A DNA stretch of 64,000 nt from Desmodesmus armatus (Eukaryota; Chlorophyta; Chlorophyceae; Sphaeropleales; Scenedesmaceae), in contig VIIQ02000830.1 of the NCBI GenBank assembly GCA_007449985.2, positions 124,001 through 188,000 of the forward strand. The letters are read 5' to 3'. Position 1 is the stretch's first letter. Every line of letters begins with the position of its first letter. The position numbers and the translations under genes were made by a program. Shown in pieces: positions 45,051 to 55,986 of this stretch. Below the pieces are notes generated by a model, which made no database searches, was not told where the DNA came from, and was given only the letters and a program-made list of their open reading frames with translations.

Positions 45051-46661
45051 ATGTCAGACAGTAGCAAGAGGGACCTAGCAGTCCTAGATGGCTCTGCTGC
45101 TGGCCCAGCTGCCAAGAAATACAAGTCAGAGGCCCGGTTGGGCGATGATCGGGTTGCTGCTATGCCAGTGGGCAGTAACCTTATCGAGGTTGACGGGAAG
45201 TCCTGCACACATGAGGTGTGCTGGCCCCCAGGGGCGCAGGGCAGCAACGACCCACCCAAGGCCAGGCCTGGGGCACCTGCACGGGAGTACCCCTTCAAAC
45301 TGGACCCCTTCCAGCAGACAGCAATCAACGCACTGGAAGGAGGTGCGGCATTCGTCTTTGTTTAGTATGTCTTGCTGAACTCGTTGGCACAGCAGCTTGT
45401 AGGATGTGAATTGAAGCGTGAATGAAATCAGCAGGGTTGACCTCAGCAGGCAACATACACCAGCAGCAGTGGAAGCAATTACAGCCAACAGCTGCAGCGT
45501 CACACAGCTGGAACCCTGATAAACCGCCAAGCGTATCACTATGATTGTCTTGGCTAGCAGTGGGGATGAGGCAAGGCGCTGGCGCATGTCCTGACATGGC
45601 CTTGCAGGGTGTCAGTGTCAAGGCAGCAGCACATCCTTCCTGACCATGCTTGTCGCCTGGCTGCCCCTGTCGCTGTTGCCGCAGGCCACAACGTGCTGGT
45701 GGCTGCACACACGTCAGCAGGAAAGACTGTAGTGGCAGAGTATGCCTTTGCCATGGGCATGCGGTGAGCAAGAGCTCTGACAGCTGGCAGCTACACTCGG
45801 GGCAGTTTGCTTGCACCATGCAGCAACAGGCTTGCGACTGTAGCGGCCGCAGCGCTTGCGGCTGCAGCAGGCTTGCAGGTGTAGCCGGCTTCCAGCTGGC
45901 AGCAGCACTAATTGGGGAGCTGCCAGTTTGCTTGCAGCGTGCAGCAGCAGGCTTGTAGCTGTAGCAGGCTTGAGAGTTGTACCAGGCCAGCTGCAGCACG
46001 TGCAAGCACAGACTGATAGTTGCCGCTGGCTGTATGTTCAGCTCCATTAGCTGTATCTCAACAGCAGTGTGCTGCAACACAACTTGGGGCAAGTACTTGC
46101 AACATGCCATGCCCTTAGGGGCCCTCAGCAGCTGTTGCTCCCTTCAATTACCCTGGCTTTGTGCTGACTGCGCTGTGCCGTGCTGTGCTGTGCTGTGCTG
46201 GGCCCTGCCTGCAGTGACCGCATGCGTGTGGTGTACACCAGTCCCCTCAAGGCCCTCAGCAGCTGTTGTGCCCTCAATCACCATGACGCTGTGCTGACTG
46301 CGCTGTGCTGCGCTGTGGCGTGCTGTGCTGTGCTTTGCCCTGCCCCTTTGTCCTGCAGTGACCGCATGCGTGTAGTGTACACCAGTCCCCTCAAGGCCCT
46401 CAGCAACCAAAAGTACAGGGAGCTGTCTGAGGCGTTTGGTGATGTGGGGCTCATGACAGGGGATGTGACCATCAACCCGAATGCAACCTGCCTGGTGATG
46501 ACCACGGAGATCCTGCGCAGCATGCTGTATAGGGGATCAGGTGAGGCAGCAGCAGTTGACGCCACCAGTAGCAGCTACCAGCAGCTGCGGCAGCAGTCAG
46601 CCAACTGTCGCTTGATGACCAAGTAGATCCTGCGCAGCATGCTGTACAGGGGGTCAGGTGA

Positions 46662-46712
<51 letters not shown>

Positions 46713-46805
46713 TGACCCAGCTGGTAGCACCCACAAGCAGCAGCGGCAGCAGTCACTCAAGTGCATCTGTTTCCCACTTGAACTATGGCACAGCATGCTG
46801 TACAG

Positions 46806-46869
<64 letters not shown>

Positions 46870-49800
46870 TCAACCAGGATGAGCCAGCAGCAGTTGCCAG
46901 CAGCAGTATCATGCAAAAGTCTCCAGCAGTAGCAGTAGCAGCCACAGCAGCAGCAATGAGCTTTGACATCTTGCAGCAGCAGCATATGTTGAAGGCTCAA
47001 CTCTGGTAAAGACTTTGTTCTGCTACACTGGACGTGCTGTGCGTGCCATGCTGTGCGTGCCATGCTGTGCGTGCCTTGCTGTGTGCAACACGCTGTGCCC
47101 CACCTGCTGTATACTGTACTATGCCTGCTCGGGTCGGCAGAGGTGGTGCGTGAGGTGCATTACAGCTCTCCTGGTGTACGATCAGGAGGGGTGCGCTGAC
47201 AGTGTGCCTCACCTCTGCACACCTTGTCTTACCTTCTGCTCGTATCTCCTTGTGCCTGCAGAAGTGGTGCGCGAGGTGGGTCTCCTGGTGTACGACGAGG
47301 TTCACTACCTTCGCGACACAGAGCGCGGTGTGGTGTGGGAGGAGTCAATCATCCTGGCCCCTAAGGCTACCCGCATGGCCTTCCTGTCAGCCACCCTGCC
47401 CAACAGCGCAGAATTTGCGGGCTGGGTTGCTGCTACACACGGCAGTCCTGTGCATGTGGTGTACACGGAGTACAGGCCGACACCTCTGCAGCACTATATG
47501 TTTCCGGCAGGTGGGCGGTCCCTGCGCTGGTGGCTGGTTTAGGGTTTGAGTTACAAGGTTGAGGGGTTACGGGTTTAGGGTTCCCTCCCAAACCCTAGCA
47601 CTACATGTTCCCAGCAGGTGGGCGGTCCCTGCGCTTGTGGCTGCTGTTGGTTTGCTGCTGTTGGCCCTATGGACACCGTCGTACAATTCGCGTGGGGGTT
47701 GAGTGCCTGCATGTGCTTTCACACCTGCATTGCGGCCAGTTGTTGGCAGGCGGTTATGGTTGAGACAACAAGAAGAAGAGTAACTGACATGTGATGGGTC
47801 ACGTCATTGGTCCTGTATATGCAGTACACATGTCTGCACGGCGATGCTGCAAGTGGCTTGACCAGCTGCGCCTGCATGCAACACGCTGTGCTGTGCTGTG
47901 CTGGCAGGTGCTGACGGACTGTTTATGGTTGTTGACGAGCGTGGTGTGTTCAAGGATGACTCATTCCAGGCAGCAGTGGCGGCCCTGCAGGACGGCAATG
48001 CAGCAGCTGCAACAGCGCAGAGCGGCAAGGGTGGCACCAAAGGGGACAAGAAGCAGCCAAAGCAGGTGAGTGTGTCAGTAGCTGGCAAGGAACGTTATGG
48101 CTTTTTCCACTGCTGGTATGCACTGCACACGAAGCGGCTCAGGCGCTTGCACTGCTTGCAAAGAAAGAAATGCCCCCATGCAGGGTCCGAACATGGCGTC
48201 TTCGCCAACCAGCAACACACCAAGACTGCTTGTACCTCCACCGGTTTTTTTTTCACGACACCTCGTTTTTGGATCCTGAACCTCAAACCCTTAACATCAA
48301 AACCCTGCAGGGCCCCGGCAGCGACATCTTCAAGCTTGTGGTGATGGCGATGACGCGTGGCTACGACCCCCTCATTGTGTTCAGCTTCAGCAAGCGTGAG
48401 TGTGAGTCCCTGGCCCTCAGCCTGGGTTCACTGGACCTCAACAACAACGATGAGAAACAGCTGGTGGAGGGCATATACAAGTAAGTGGAGGGAATGCCGC
48501 ATTTCAACGCAGGCTGCGCTGTTCATTTGCCTGGAGTTGTGTATGTACATACAGTGTTTGTGTGTGAGGGGTTGTGAGGGGTTTGGGCTGGACTCGTAAG
48601 GCCGCTGGACCCTCAACAACAACGATGAGAAGCAGCTGGTGGAGGGCATATACAAGTGGGTGGAGGGAACGGTGTGCTGAACGTTTGGCCTGGGCTTGTG
48701 TGGAGGGAGTGTGATTGGGTGTGAGGCGGTGTGAGGGGATATGGGTGGGCGCGGAGTGGTGTCAGGGGGTGTGGCAGGATGGGGGAGGATGGGGGGGGGG
48801 AGGGGTGGTGAGGGGGTGTGAGGGGTGTGAGGGGCTTTGTGGCTGGGACCAGTGAGGCCGCCGCACCCTGCAGCTGCTCACTGGACCACGACAGCAACAA
48901 TGAGAAGCAGCTGGTGGAGGGCATACACAATCAAGTGGAGGGACTTGTACGATAGATGTTTGTCCAGGCTGTGTGTGTACCATACACACAAGCTCTCATG
49001 TGAAGGGGGTGGAGTCGTTGTGAGGGGGTTTGGGTGGGCGTAAGTGGGTGGACTGGGTAAGAGGGGGTGCGAGGGGCCTGGTGGCTGCGACCAGTAAGGC
49101 CGCCACAGAGTACATGCGGCCACCAATCACTGCATGGTTGGGTTGATGTTCTACATCTGCGCATCATAGTATGATGCGGATGTGACAGCAAAAGCGAGTA
49201 GCGTCACTCGTGTGGTTTCAGGCCGAAGTTGAGCCGGAGGCGCAGCCACAAGCACTAGAGACCCAGGAATGCTGTTCCCAGATTGGGCTTGTCTGAAGTG
49301 CTGGACAAGCACTTGTTCGTTGCGTGTGTTGCCCCTGTTCCATCCCCAGGAATGCTGTTGACCTGCTGGCAGAGGACGCCGGCCGTTCCTGCAGCAATGC
49401 CATACACTTAGGTGTACATCTGTGGCAACTGTGGCAACTGTGTCGTGCAACATCTCCTCTCACCCCCCCCCCTCACCCCATTCTACAGGAACGCTGTTGA
49501 CCTTCTAGCAGAGGAGGACCAGCGTCTGCCTCAGGTGCAAACGCTGCTGCCCGTGCTGAAGCGTGGCATAGGTGTCCACCACAGCGGCCTGCTGCCCATC
49601 CTCAAGGAGCTGGTGGAGATACTGTTCTCGGTGGGTGCAGGGCTTAGACAAGGGGTTCAGGGCTCAGGGGGTTGCGGTTTTATGAGTTTTCAAAGGTTGG
49701 AGAGCCGGGAAATCACCCTCACAGGGTTGAGGGGTTAGCAGCTGGGAGTCGTCGTTTCTGCTGCCTGGCCTGATGGGATGTGTGCAGGGCGGCAATTGGG

Positions 49801-52800
49801 AGCTGGCTTTGTATGGGGTTCTTTCCTGCGTCGAGATGGGGCCATGTGGGCTTGCGAGTTTGGTGTGCAGCCTGTGTCATACACTCCCGAGTGTGTGTGT
49901 GATGTTACATCAGGACAAAACACAACTGCTGGGGTTGCATGCATGTACCCCGATGGAGTGTTGTTGTCAATACATGCATGCGCAGTGCGCCCTGCAAGTT
50001 CTGCGAGTGTGGTGATAAGTATGTGTTTGTTTGTGCATGCGTGCGTGCGCGCAGGAGGGTCTGTTGAAGGTGTTGTTCGCCACAGAGACCTTCTCCACCG
50101 GTCTCAACATGCCTGCCAAGTCTGTGGCGTTCACACGGGCCCGCAAGTGGGACGGCGGCATGTTCAGGTGACTGGGGGCTACACAAGCCGCTACCCGCAC
50201 TTGGCTGTCTTTGTCACCTCTCTGCTTCCTTGTCGCCCCAGTGTTGGTCCTGACAGCATGTAGAGCGTGCGTTTGTCCGGCAAATAGGTGTCCGCTTGGT
50301 CGTTGTGCTCGTGCGTCTGCTGCGAGTGGGTTTCCTGCAGTTCGTTTCGCACGAGGCATGTTCAGGTGATTGGGGAGGTGACTGGGGGCTATACAAACCG
50401 CTACCCGCACTTGGCTGTCTTTTCAACAGACCGCAAGTCGCTTCTCTGCTTCCTTGGCATCCCAGTGTTGGCTCTGACAGCATGTGGAGCGTGCGTTGGT
50501 CCCGGGAGCTATGGTCCGCTTGATTGTTGTCCTTGTGTGTCTGCTGCGATCTGGGGTCCTGCAGTCTGTTCACAACTTGTTTGCTTGCTTGTTGACTGCT
50601 GCAACACATCTTTCTGTCCAGGTGGCTGCGCAGCGGGGAGTACATTCAGATGAGCGGTCGCGCTGGAAGGAGAGGGCTGGACGACCGAGGTGTGTTAACG
50701 AGCGCTGCCAGCGCTGTGTGGCACACGTGCTGACCGCTACAGGGGCATGGGTCATGGACAGCAGTAGACTTTGACAGCAGACCTTGACAGTGAGCCATAG
50801 TGACACAACAAACAGTGCCAGGCCGCTCCGCATGCGGCTTGGTGGGTAAAAATACTGCATGGGCAGGAGGCGTCGTGCCGCGTACTGGGCAGTTGGGGCA
50901 GCCGATGTTTGTGATGCTGATGTTTCACATAGCGTGCAGTTTCACACACAGCAGAAGCCACGCTTGGTGCTGTTTGGTCCGTGCAGCAACCACGCGATAC
51001 ATGTACCTTATGTGTCGGTCTGCTGACAGCATGGCGGTTGTGTGCTGGCTGCTGCCCACAGGTATCGTCATCCTTATGTTTGACACCCAGATGGAGCCGG
51101 CTGTAGCGCGTGACATGATCAAGGGTGCAGCAGATCCTCTGATGTCAGCCTTCAGCCTGCGCTACAGCCAGCTGCTGCAGCTGGCACGCACGGAGGGCAG
51201 CAGCCCAGAGATGATGCTGCGGGTAAGGCGGGTACTGGCCCTTACAATGTATTTAGTAAGGTCAACATACGGTTAGTTCAAAGGTTCGGAAGTTTCAAGC
51301 GGTCCAAGCACTTGGTCATGTGGATGCCCGAGGTTGTGAATGCCCTGCAGGCAGCATATCAGTAGTTGTGAATGCCCTGCGGCAGCATGCCTTGCTTTGT
51401 GCCAGGTGTGCTGGGTTTGCATCCTTTGAGTGATGCTGCATGCTTTTGTCAGCTTCTTTGTTGTGCGGTTAGCTGTACATGGCTGTACGACGCATGTGCT
51501 GGGCTTCGCTTGTGCCGGCACTTCCTCATTCACTTTTTGAACATACGCGCCTGCAGGCCAGCTTTCGGCAGTGGCAAGTGGAGCGCTCTGTGCCAAAGCT
51601 GGAGCAGGAGGTGGCAACAGCAACAGCAGCGCGTGATGCAATAGTGGTGGAGCAGGAGGAGCAGGTGCGCGCGCTGGGGCTCTGAAAAGTTTTTTTGGTA
51701 AAGATAAGGGGGGCGGACCCTTACAGGTTGGCCACACACACAACGAGTGAAGCTTCCGGGAGCCCGAGGTCTAGCCTCACACCGATGAGAGACGCCTAAA
51801 CACCCTTTTTACTCAGGAGGTGCCCAGTCAGGGGCTTTGCAATGACCCATGCCTGCAGTGCTCGATTCAGCCGGCAGGGGTCCAGATTGCTTGCCAGTTT
51901 GGTCGGTTTGGCAAGGATAGGGGAGTATGCGGCGATCGGCATGCCAGGCCATAGCTTGACACATGTCAACCAAGTGCCTGCAGCGCTGACACACATGCAG
52001 TCGTAAAAAAGGCATATGTGCTGTGCTGTGCTGTGCTGTGCTGTGCTGTGCTGTGCTGTGCTGTGCTGTGCTGTGCTGTGCTGTGCTGTGCTGTGCTGTG
52101 CTGTGCTGTGCTGTGCTGTGCTGTGCTGTGCTGTGCTGTGCTGTGCTGTGCTGTGCTGTGCTGTGCTTTGCTTTGCTTTGCTTTGCTTTGCTGCAGGTTG
52201 CTGCCTTTGCAGAGTTGCTGCTGACACGGCTGCGCCTTGGCGAGGCTCTAAGGGACTGCGTCAGCGACCCTGCAGCAGCGCTGCGCTTCCTCAACCCGGG
52301 CGCTTGATACGAGTCGACAGCACGCCGCCCGACCCGCACCGGCAGCTGCCGTCGCTGGGCACGTATGTGGAGCCAGAAGCCGCAGCAGCAGCAGCAGTAG
52401 ACGCACAGCAGCCGGAGGCAGCAGATGTCAGCAACGGCGTCAAGCACAAACATGCCGGCGGTGCAGCAGCAGCAGCAGGGGCGGCGGCGGCAGCAGCTGT
52501 TACCGATGCAGAGGAAGTGGAACCGCTTGGTTTGAGAGGCAGCGGGGTTGACGTTGTTGCAGCGGTTGACGCAGGCAGCGTCTGGGGTGTGCTCGTAAAC
52601 TTCCAGAAAGCAGGCAAGTCTAAGTCCAACAGCAGCAGTACTGCAGCTGGTGAAGATGAGGACGGCGGCGGTAGCAAAGGCAGCAGCACACGCTATGCTA
52701 TCGACGTCCTCATAAATGTGGACCCAGCTACGTTACCCAGGGGTGCAGCAGAGGGTGCCACAGGCCCCAGCAGCGGCAGCAGCAGAGGCGTGCTGCCGCG

Positions 52801-55695
52801 GCTGCTGCCGCCAGGTGCTGCTGGCGGCGTGCCGGTAGTGCTAACACTACCGCTGGAGCACCTGTCGTGCTTCTCAGCAGTACGGTTGCGGATCATGAAG
52901 GACCTAAGAGCTGCTGAGGCGCGCAGTACGATGCTGGCTGCGGCAGCAGAGGTCATGAAGCGGCACGCAGGTGCAGACGGCAGCAGCGCTGGCAGCAGCC
53001 TCCCGCTGCTGGACCCTGTTCAAGACATGAAGGTGGGTCGTAGCAAGGATACTGCCGCACGGTGTCCTGTGTTGTCCATATCTTGCATCTGTACTGTATG
53101 CTGCTGCCTGTGCGGGTTCGTATCGAATGCACAAGACACAGGCGAACTGCAAGGTGCCGTCGGCGTGTGCAGCGGTAGTCTTGTTCGCTTCTGTCAGCTC
53201 TCATCCTGTGCTCCCTGCTGCTGCTGGTGTTGCCGTGCTGGGGTTTCTGTTGCTGCTGGTGTTGCTGTGCTGGGGCTGCTGCTGCCGCTGCTGCTGCTGG
53301 TGTTGCTGTGCTGGTGCTGCAGCTGTCCAGCAAGGAGGTGTCTCGCTGTGTCAGCAGATTGGAGGCCCTAGAGTCCAAGCTGTCCAGCCATAGCCTGTGG
53401 GGCGACAGCCAGCTGCTGCCACGGCTAGTGGCGCTGCAGCACAAGGAGTCACTGGGAGCGGCAGCACGTGCAGCAAAGAAGGAGCTCAAAGCAGCACAGG
53501 TGAGCTGCGCTGCGGTGGCTGGCTGTGTGTAGGAACATACTTCAGTCCAACTGCCTTAGAACAGTACAGATCTGTACCTCAAACAATTGCAACATGGGCC
53601 TCATGCCTGTTGGCGACGGACGGCATTTGATCCTGGACGCAGGGGTGTACCTTGGTGTGTGTGGTTGGTCTCTTTCAAGACTAGGAGGGGCCTGGATGCT
53701 ATGCAGCACGTCGTCAAGCATCACACAAAGGGGCCAGTGGCTGTATTGTTTGTCCTTGTCGCCGCGCTTCTATTGGTCCTGCTGGTTGCCAAACAAAGCT
53801 GATTGAAAGTGTTGCCACACGTTTTTTGTGGGTGCTGCTGTGCAGGGCCTCGTGCTTCATGAGGACCTGAAGGCTCGCATGAGGGTCCTCAGGCGGCTGG
53901 GTTACATTGACACAGGTACAGCACTACTGCAGTGCAGTGCAGTACAGTACAGTGCAGTGTCACTATTGTAGTGCAGTGCAGTACGGTGCAGTGCAGGGCA
54001 GGGCAGTACAGCACAGCAGTAGACACTTTGAGTACAGCCTTGAGGCATCTTTGCATGCAACATCTATGGTTTTGCTTTCACTGCAGCCTCTCCATCAACA
54101 CTCCGTGTGCAGCAGGGACGTCAGTTGTACGGCTGTACGCGCTGGCAGCAGGCTTGTGCCGTCCAGTGCGGCAGCTTGCACGCCACAATGCGCGAGAAGG
54201 GCAGTTCGTCGCTTCTTGGCAGTCAACTGGTTGCACTGCCTTGCCAATGCTAGCACAGCGTGGGTGGACAGTAGGCCCCAACTGCCTGTTGGCATGTCAA
54301 ACCGTATGCCTCGGCTGTCTGCTTTGTTTGTCCCCCCCCCCCCCGCCTCCCCAGAGGGCCTCGTGACTGCCAAGGGGCGTGTTGCTGCTGAGCTCAACGT
54401 GGGCCATGATGAGTTGGTGCTCACGGAGCTGCTGCTGGGAGGGGCCTTTGCCGACATACCGCCCGACTCGCTGGCCGCACTCTGCAGCTGCTTTGTGTGG
54501 AGCGAGCGCGCCATGGTGCCGCCCAAGTAAGCGAGCTGAAGCTGCAGTTGTTTAGACGGCTGGCACAGCAGCCCTGCAGGATGCTTTTTTTGGTCTACGC
54601 TATGCCTCTTGGCCAGTTGCAATCTTGGCGAGTTCGTTCATTTGCTGCACACAAGGCTCGCACAGCTGGCACTGCAGGACTTCGTGACCTGCAACCCAGT
54701 TGGCTTCATGGCATTGGTTTTTGACTCCACAAACAGGAGTCAAATTTGTTCCTGAAGCCCGCATGCACTGCTGGTGCCACCTGGGTAGTGAAAGAATGGC
54801 CTTGGTGTTGATGTTGCACCTACTCCCTCCTGTGTGTACCTGCTGCTGCAGTCTGCGGGAGTCGCTGTCAGCGCCGCTCAATGCGCTGCGCAAGGCTGCA
54901 CGTGAGGTGGGCACGGCGGCTGCTGACGCAAAGCTGGGAGTGGTGGTGGACGATTTCGTGGACAGGTTCAGGTGGGTAGGAACGGTTGCCAACCTGGCCT
55001 GTGGCCAGTTGCGTCTGTTCATCTAGTCCAGGAGCGGTGCAACAGCATGATTCTTGGCATTTGGGTGTTGCATGGGCAACCTCTGTGACACCAGCCTGAG
55101 TACGTCATCCAATGCCTGCATGGTCATCTTCAGATATGTGCCTTCGTTCCTATGTGACCTTTGACTACCCTCCCACCAACTAGGTTTTGGTGCTGTCTGT
55201 GCCCCTCCCTCCCTGCAGGCCTGAGCTGATGGAGGCCACTGCTGCTTGGGTGCGGGGCCAGCGCTTTGCTGACGTGCTGCAGCTGCAGCAGGATGTGTTT
55301 GAAGGGAGCTTGGTGCGCTCACTGCGGCGCACAGAGGAGCTCATGGGGCAGGTGGGGACCGTTGAACAATTGCTTGCAGATGCTGCACGCATGTACCGGC
55401 TGTGATGCTGCTGTTACACCACGCCGGCTAGTACTGCCTCAGTACTGAGGCTGCACCTCGTCTGAATGGTCCCGTGTCACAGGTTTGGCAGTTGATAGCC
55501 GAGATTGCAGCGTCGGACGATTGCTGCTGTCAATGCAGCCTACTGACAGCTGCTTGCTTGCTTGCTGTCCGTGTGCTGACGCAGGTGTCGGTGGCGCTGC
55601 GAGGAGTTGGGGACGTTGACCTGGCTGGACGCTTTGATGATGCGCGCGAGCGCATGAAGCGTGGTGTCGTGTTTGCAGCCTCCCTGTATCTGTAG
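45051..55695 (+). CDS. MTR4: MTR4 (SKI2-like) nuclear exosome RNA helicase
   Basis: This DExH helicase feeds RNA to the nuclear exosome, for example in 5.8S rRNA maturation and RNA surveillance. Eighteen exons: 45051-45342, 45685-45763, 46359-46540, 47262-47510, 47908-48065, 48311-48480, 49489-49630, 50055-50167, 50622-50689, 51062-51222, 51557-51664, 52197-53032, 53323-53499, 53846-53915, 54355-54526, 54852-54971, 55219-55351, 55585-55695; about 1,113 residues. [10 protein letters not shown] and [11 protein letters not shown] open the core. Walker [10 protein letters not shown] ends near K111-T112, the DEVH box is ~196-199, SATLP follows in exon 4, and [13 protein letters not shown] (motif VI) is in exon 9. 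Exon 12 starts the arch/KOW region (RLIRV ... WGVLVNFQK) with an Ala/Ser-rich insert. [21 protein letters not shown] and [12 protein letters not shown] match the C-terminus. Exon 12 needs one extra base at CCCGGG (52295-52300). Many intron-exon edges are duplicated. Confidence 0.93.
46100..46425 (+). repeat. Tandem copies of MTR4 exon 3 head
   Basis: CTGCAG|TGACCGCATGCGTGT...CCCCTCAAGGCCCTCAGCA occurs at start 46215 and again at the functional 46359. The GGCCCTCAGCAGCTGTTG end of a third unit lies at about 46118. Each unit is about 140 bp and ends in GCTGTGCTGTG-rich text before the acceptor. Only the last copy continues as exon ([10 protein letters not shown]). Confidence 0.88.
46619..46866 (+). 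repeat. Copies of MTR4 exon 3 tail with CAG arrays
   Basis: GATCCTGCGCAGCATGCTGTA..GGGG.TCAG|GTGAGGCAGCAG recurs with its donor at 46657 (functional exon end 46540), and a shorter piece lies at 46791-46806. CAG arrays follow (46662-46711 and 46807-46865). All are in the intron downstream of exon 3. Confidence 0.88.
47141..47200 (+). repeat. Degenerate decoy copy of MTR4 exon 4 head
   Basis: GGCAG|AGGTGGTGCGTGAGGTG...CTCCTGGTGTACGA resembles the functional exon 4 start at 47262, with an 8-bp insertion and an altered DE(V)H region. It lies in the intron upstream. Confidence 0.75.
47511..47660 (+). repeat. Decoy copy of MTR4 exon 4 tail; TTTAGGG-like motifs
   Basis: GCACTACATGTTCCCAGCAG|GTGGGCGGTCCCTGCGC (donor at 47617) copies the functional exon 4 end at 47510. 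Between the two are several TTTAGGG/CCCTAAA-like phrases (about 47537-47600), resembling the plant-type telomere unit but not in a regular array. Confidence 0.75.
48600..48945 (+). repeat. Two decoy copies of MTR4 exon 6 tail
   Basis: CAACAACGATGAGAA.CAGCTGGTGGAGGGCATATACAA followed by GTGGGT or a degraded donor recurs at 48655 and about 48930, after the functional end at 48480. G-rich spacer (GTGAGGGGTGTG) fills the rest. Confidence 0.82.
49338..49390 (+). repeat. Decoy copy of MTR4 exon 7 head
   Basis: CCCCAG|GAATGCTGTTGACCTGCTGGCAGAGGA at 49350 closely matches the functional exon 7 start at 49489 ([10 protein letters not shown]) and keeps a usable acceptor and phase, but then diverges. 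Confidence 0.85.
50160..50570 (+). repeat. ~200-bp tandem duplication across MTR4 exon 8 donor
   Basis: GGCATGTTCAG|GTGA plus about 190 bp of intron (GGGGGCTA.ACAA.CCGCTACCCGCACTTGGCTGTC) occurs after 50167 and again after 50365. The second unit is slightly longer. Confidence 0.85.
51690..51797 (-). repeat. Dispersed ~110-bp repeat, copy A (MTR4 intron 11)
   Basis: The reverse complement starts AGGCGTCTCTCATCGGTG, runs through GCTAGACCTCGGGCTCCCGG and ends TTTACCAAAAAAA. It matches 62059-62171 with roughly 85% identity by eye. The terminal A-run and dispersed, opposite-orientation copies in introns of two genes suggest the 3' end of a LINE or a SINE. The CGGGCTCCCG hairpin core is conserved. 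Confidence 0.8.
52016..52192 (+). repeat. (CTGTG)n/(CTTTG)n pentanucleotide array before MTR4 exon 12
   Basis: About 30 near-perfect TGCTG units followed by about six CTTTG units reach to within 5 bp of the CTGCAG acceptor of exon 12 (52197). Five-base units keep all frames open, hence repetitive CCAVL-type and STAQH-type ORFs that should be ignored. The array supplies the whole 3' end of intron 11, including the pyrimidine-rich tract. Confidence 0.93.
52295..52300 (+). other. Apparent 1-base deletion in MTR4 exon 12
   Basis: Before CCCGGG the frame reads [15 protein letters not shown]...ALRFLNPG, then stops at TGA. From GGGCGC on, the conserved RLIRV frame is offset by one. Exon length 836 is one base short of fitting both neighbours' phases. 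Confidence 0.7.
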
Positions 55696-55986
55696 TTTGT
55701 GATGCGCATGATGTGTGTGGTTGTACGTGTGACGCGCGACTGTGAACCCTTTGTGGTGTCTCAGGTGTGATCTACATTGCAATTGGAGAGCTGCTCTTTG
55801 CCTGTGGCATCATGTGCTGAGCATAACAGTAACCTCTTGCTATGTGCTGTGTTTGTCTGGACCGAGAATGCACCTGCGAGACTTTTCCACAGTGTCCCTT
55901 GCCCCTCAGTATCCCAAACTTACAGCCAGCATCATGTAGTTGACATGGTACAACATACAAGCCACACACAGATACAGAAACATCCA
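55696..55986. other. Convergent 3' intergenic region MTR4/TAP46
   Basis: This 291-bp gap lies between the stop codons of the convergent genes. The only clear signal is a minus-strand TGTAA at 55920-55924 serving TAP46. I see none on the plus strand for MTR4. Confidence 0.6.
55920..55924 (-). promoter_or_regulatory. Poly(A) signal TGTAA (TAP46)
   Basis: TTACA on the plus strand gives TGTAA 63 nt downstream of the TAP46 stop, the usual chlorophyte poly(A) signal. Confidence 0.5.

Noticed and set aside
52016..52307. CCAVL and STAQH repeat proteins on both strands
   Set aside because: The CTGTG pentanucleotide array keeps all frames open; the real coding exon begins at 52197.
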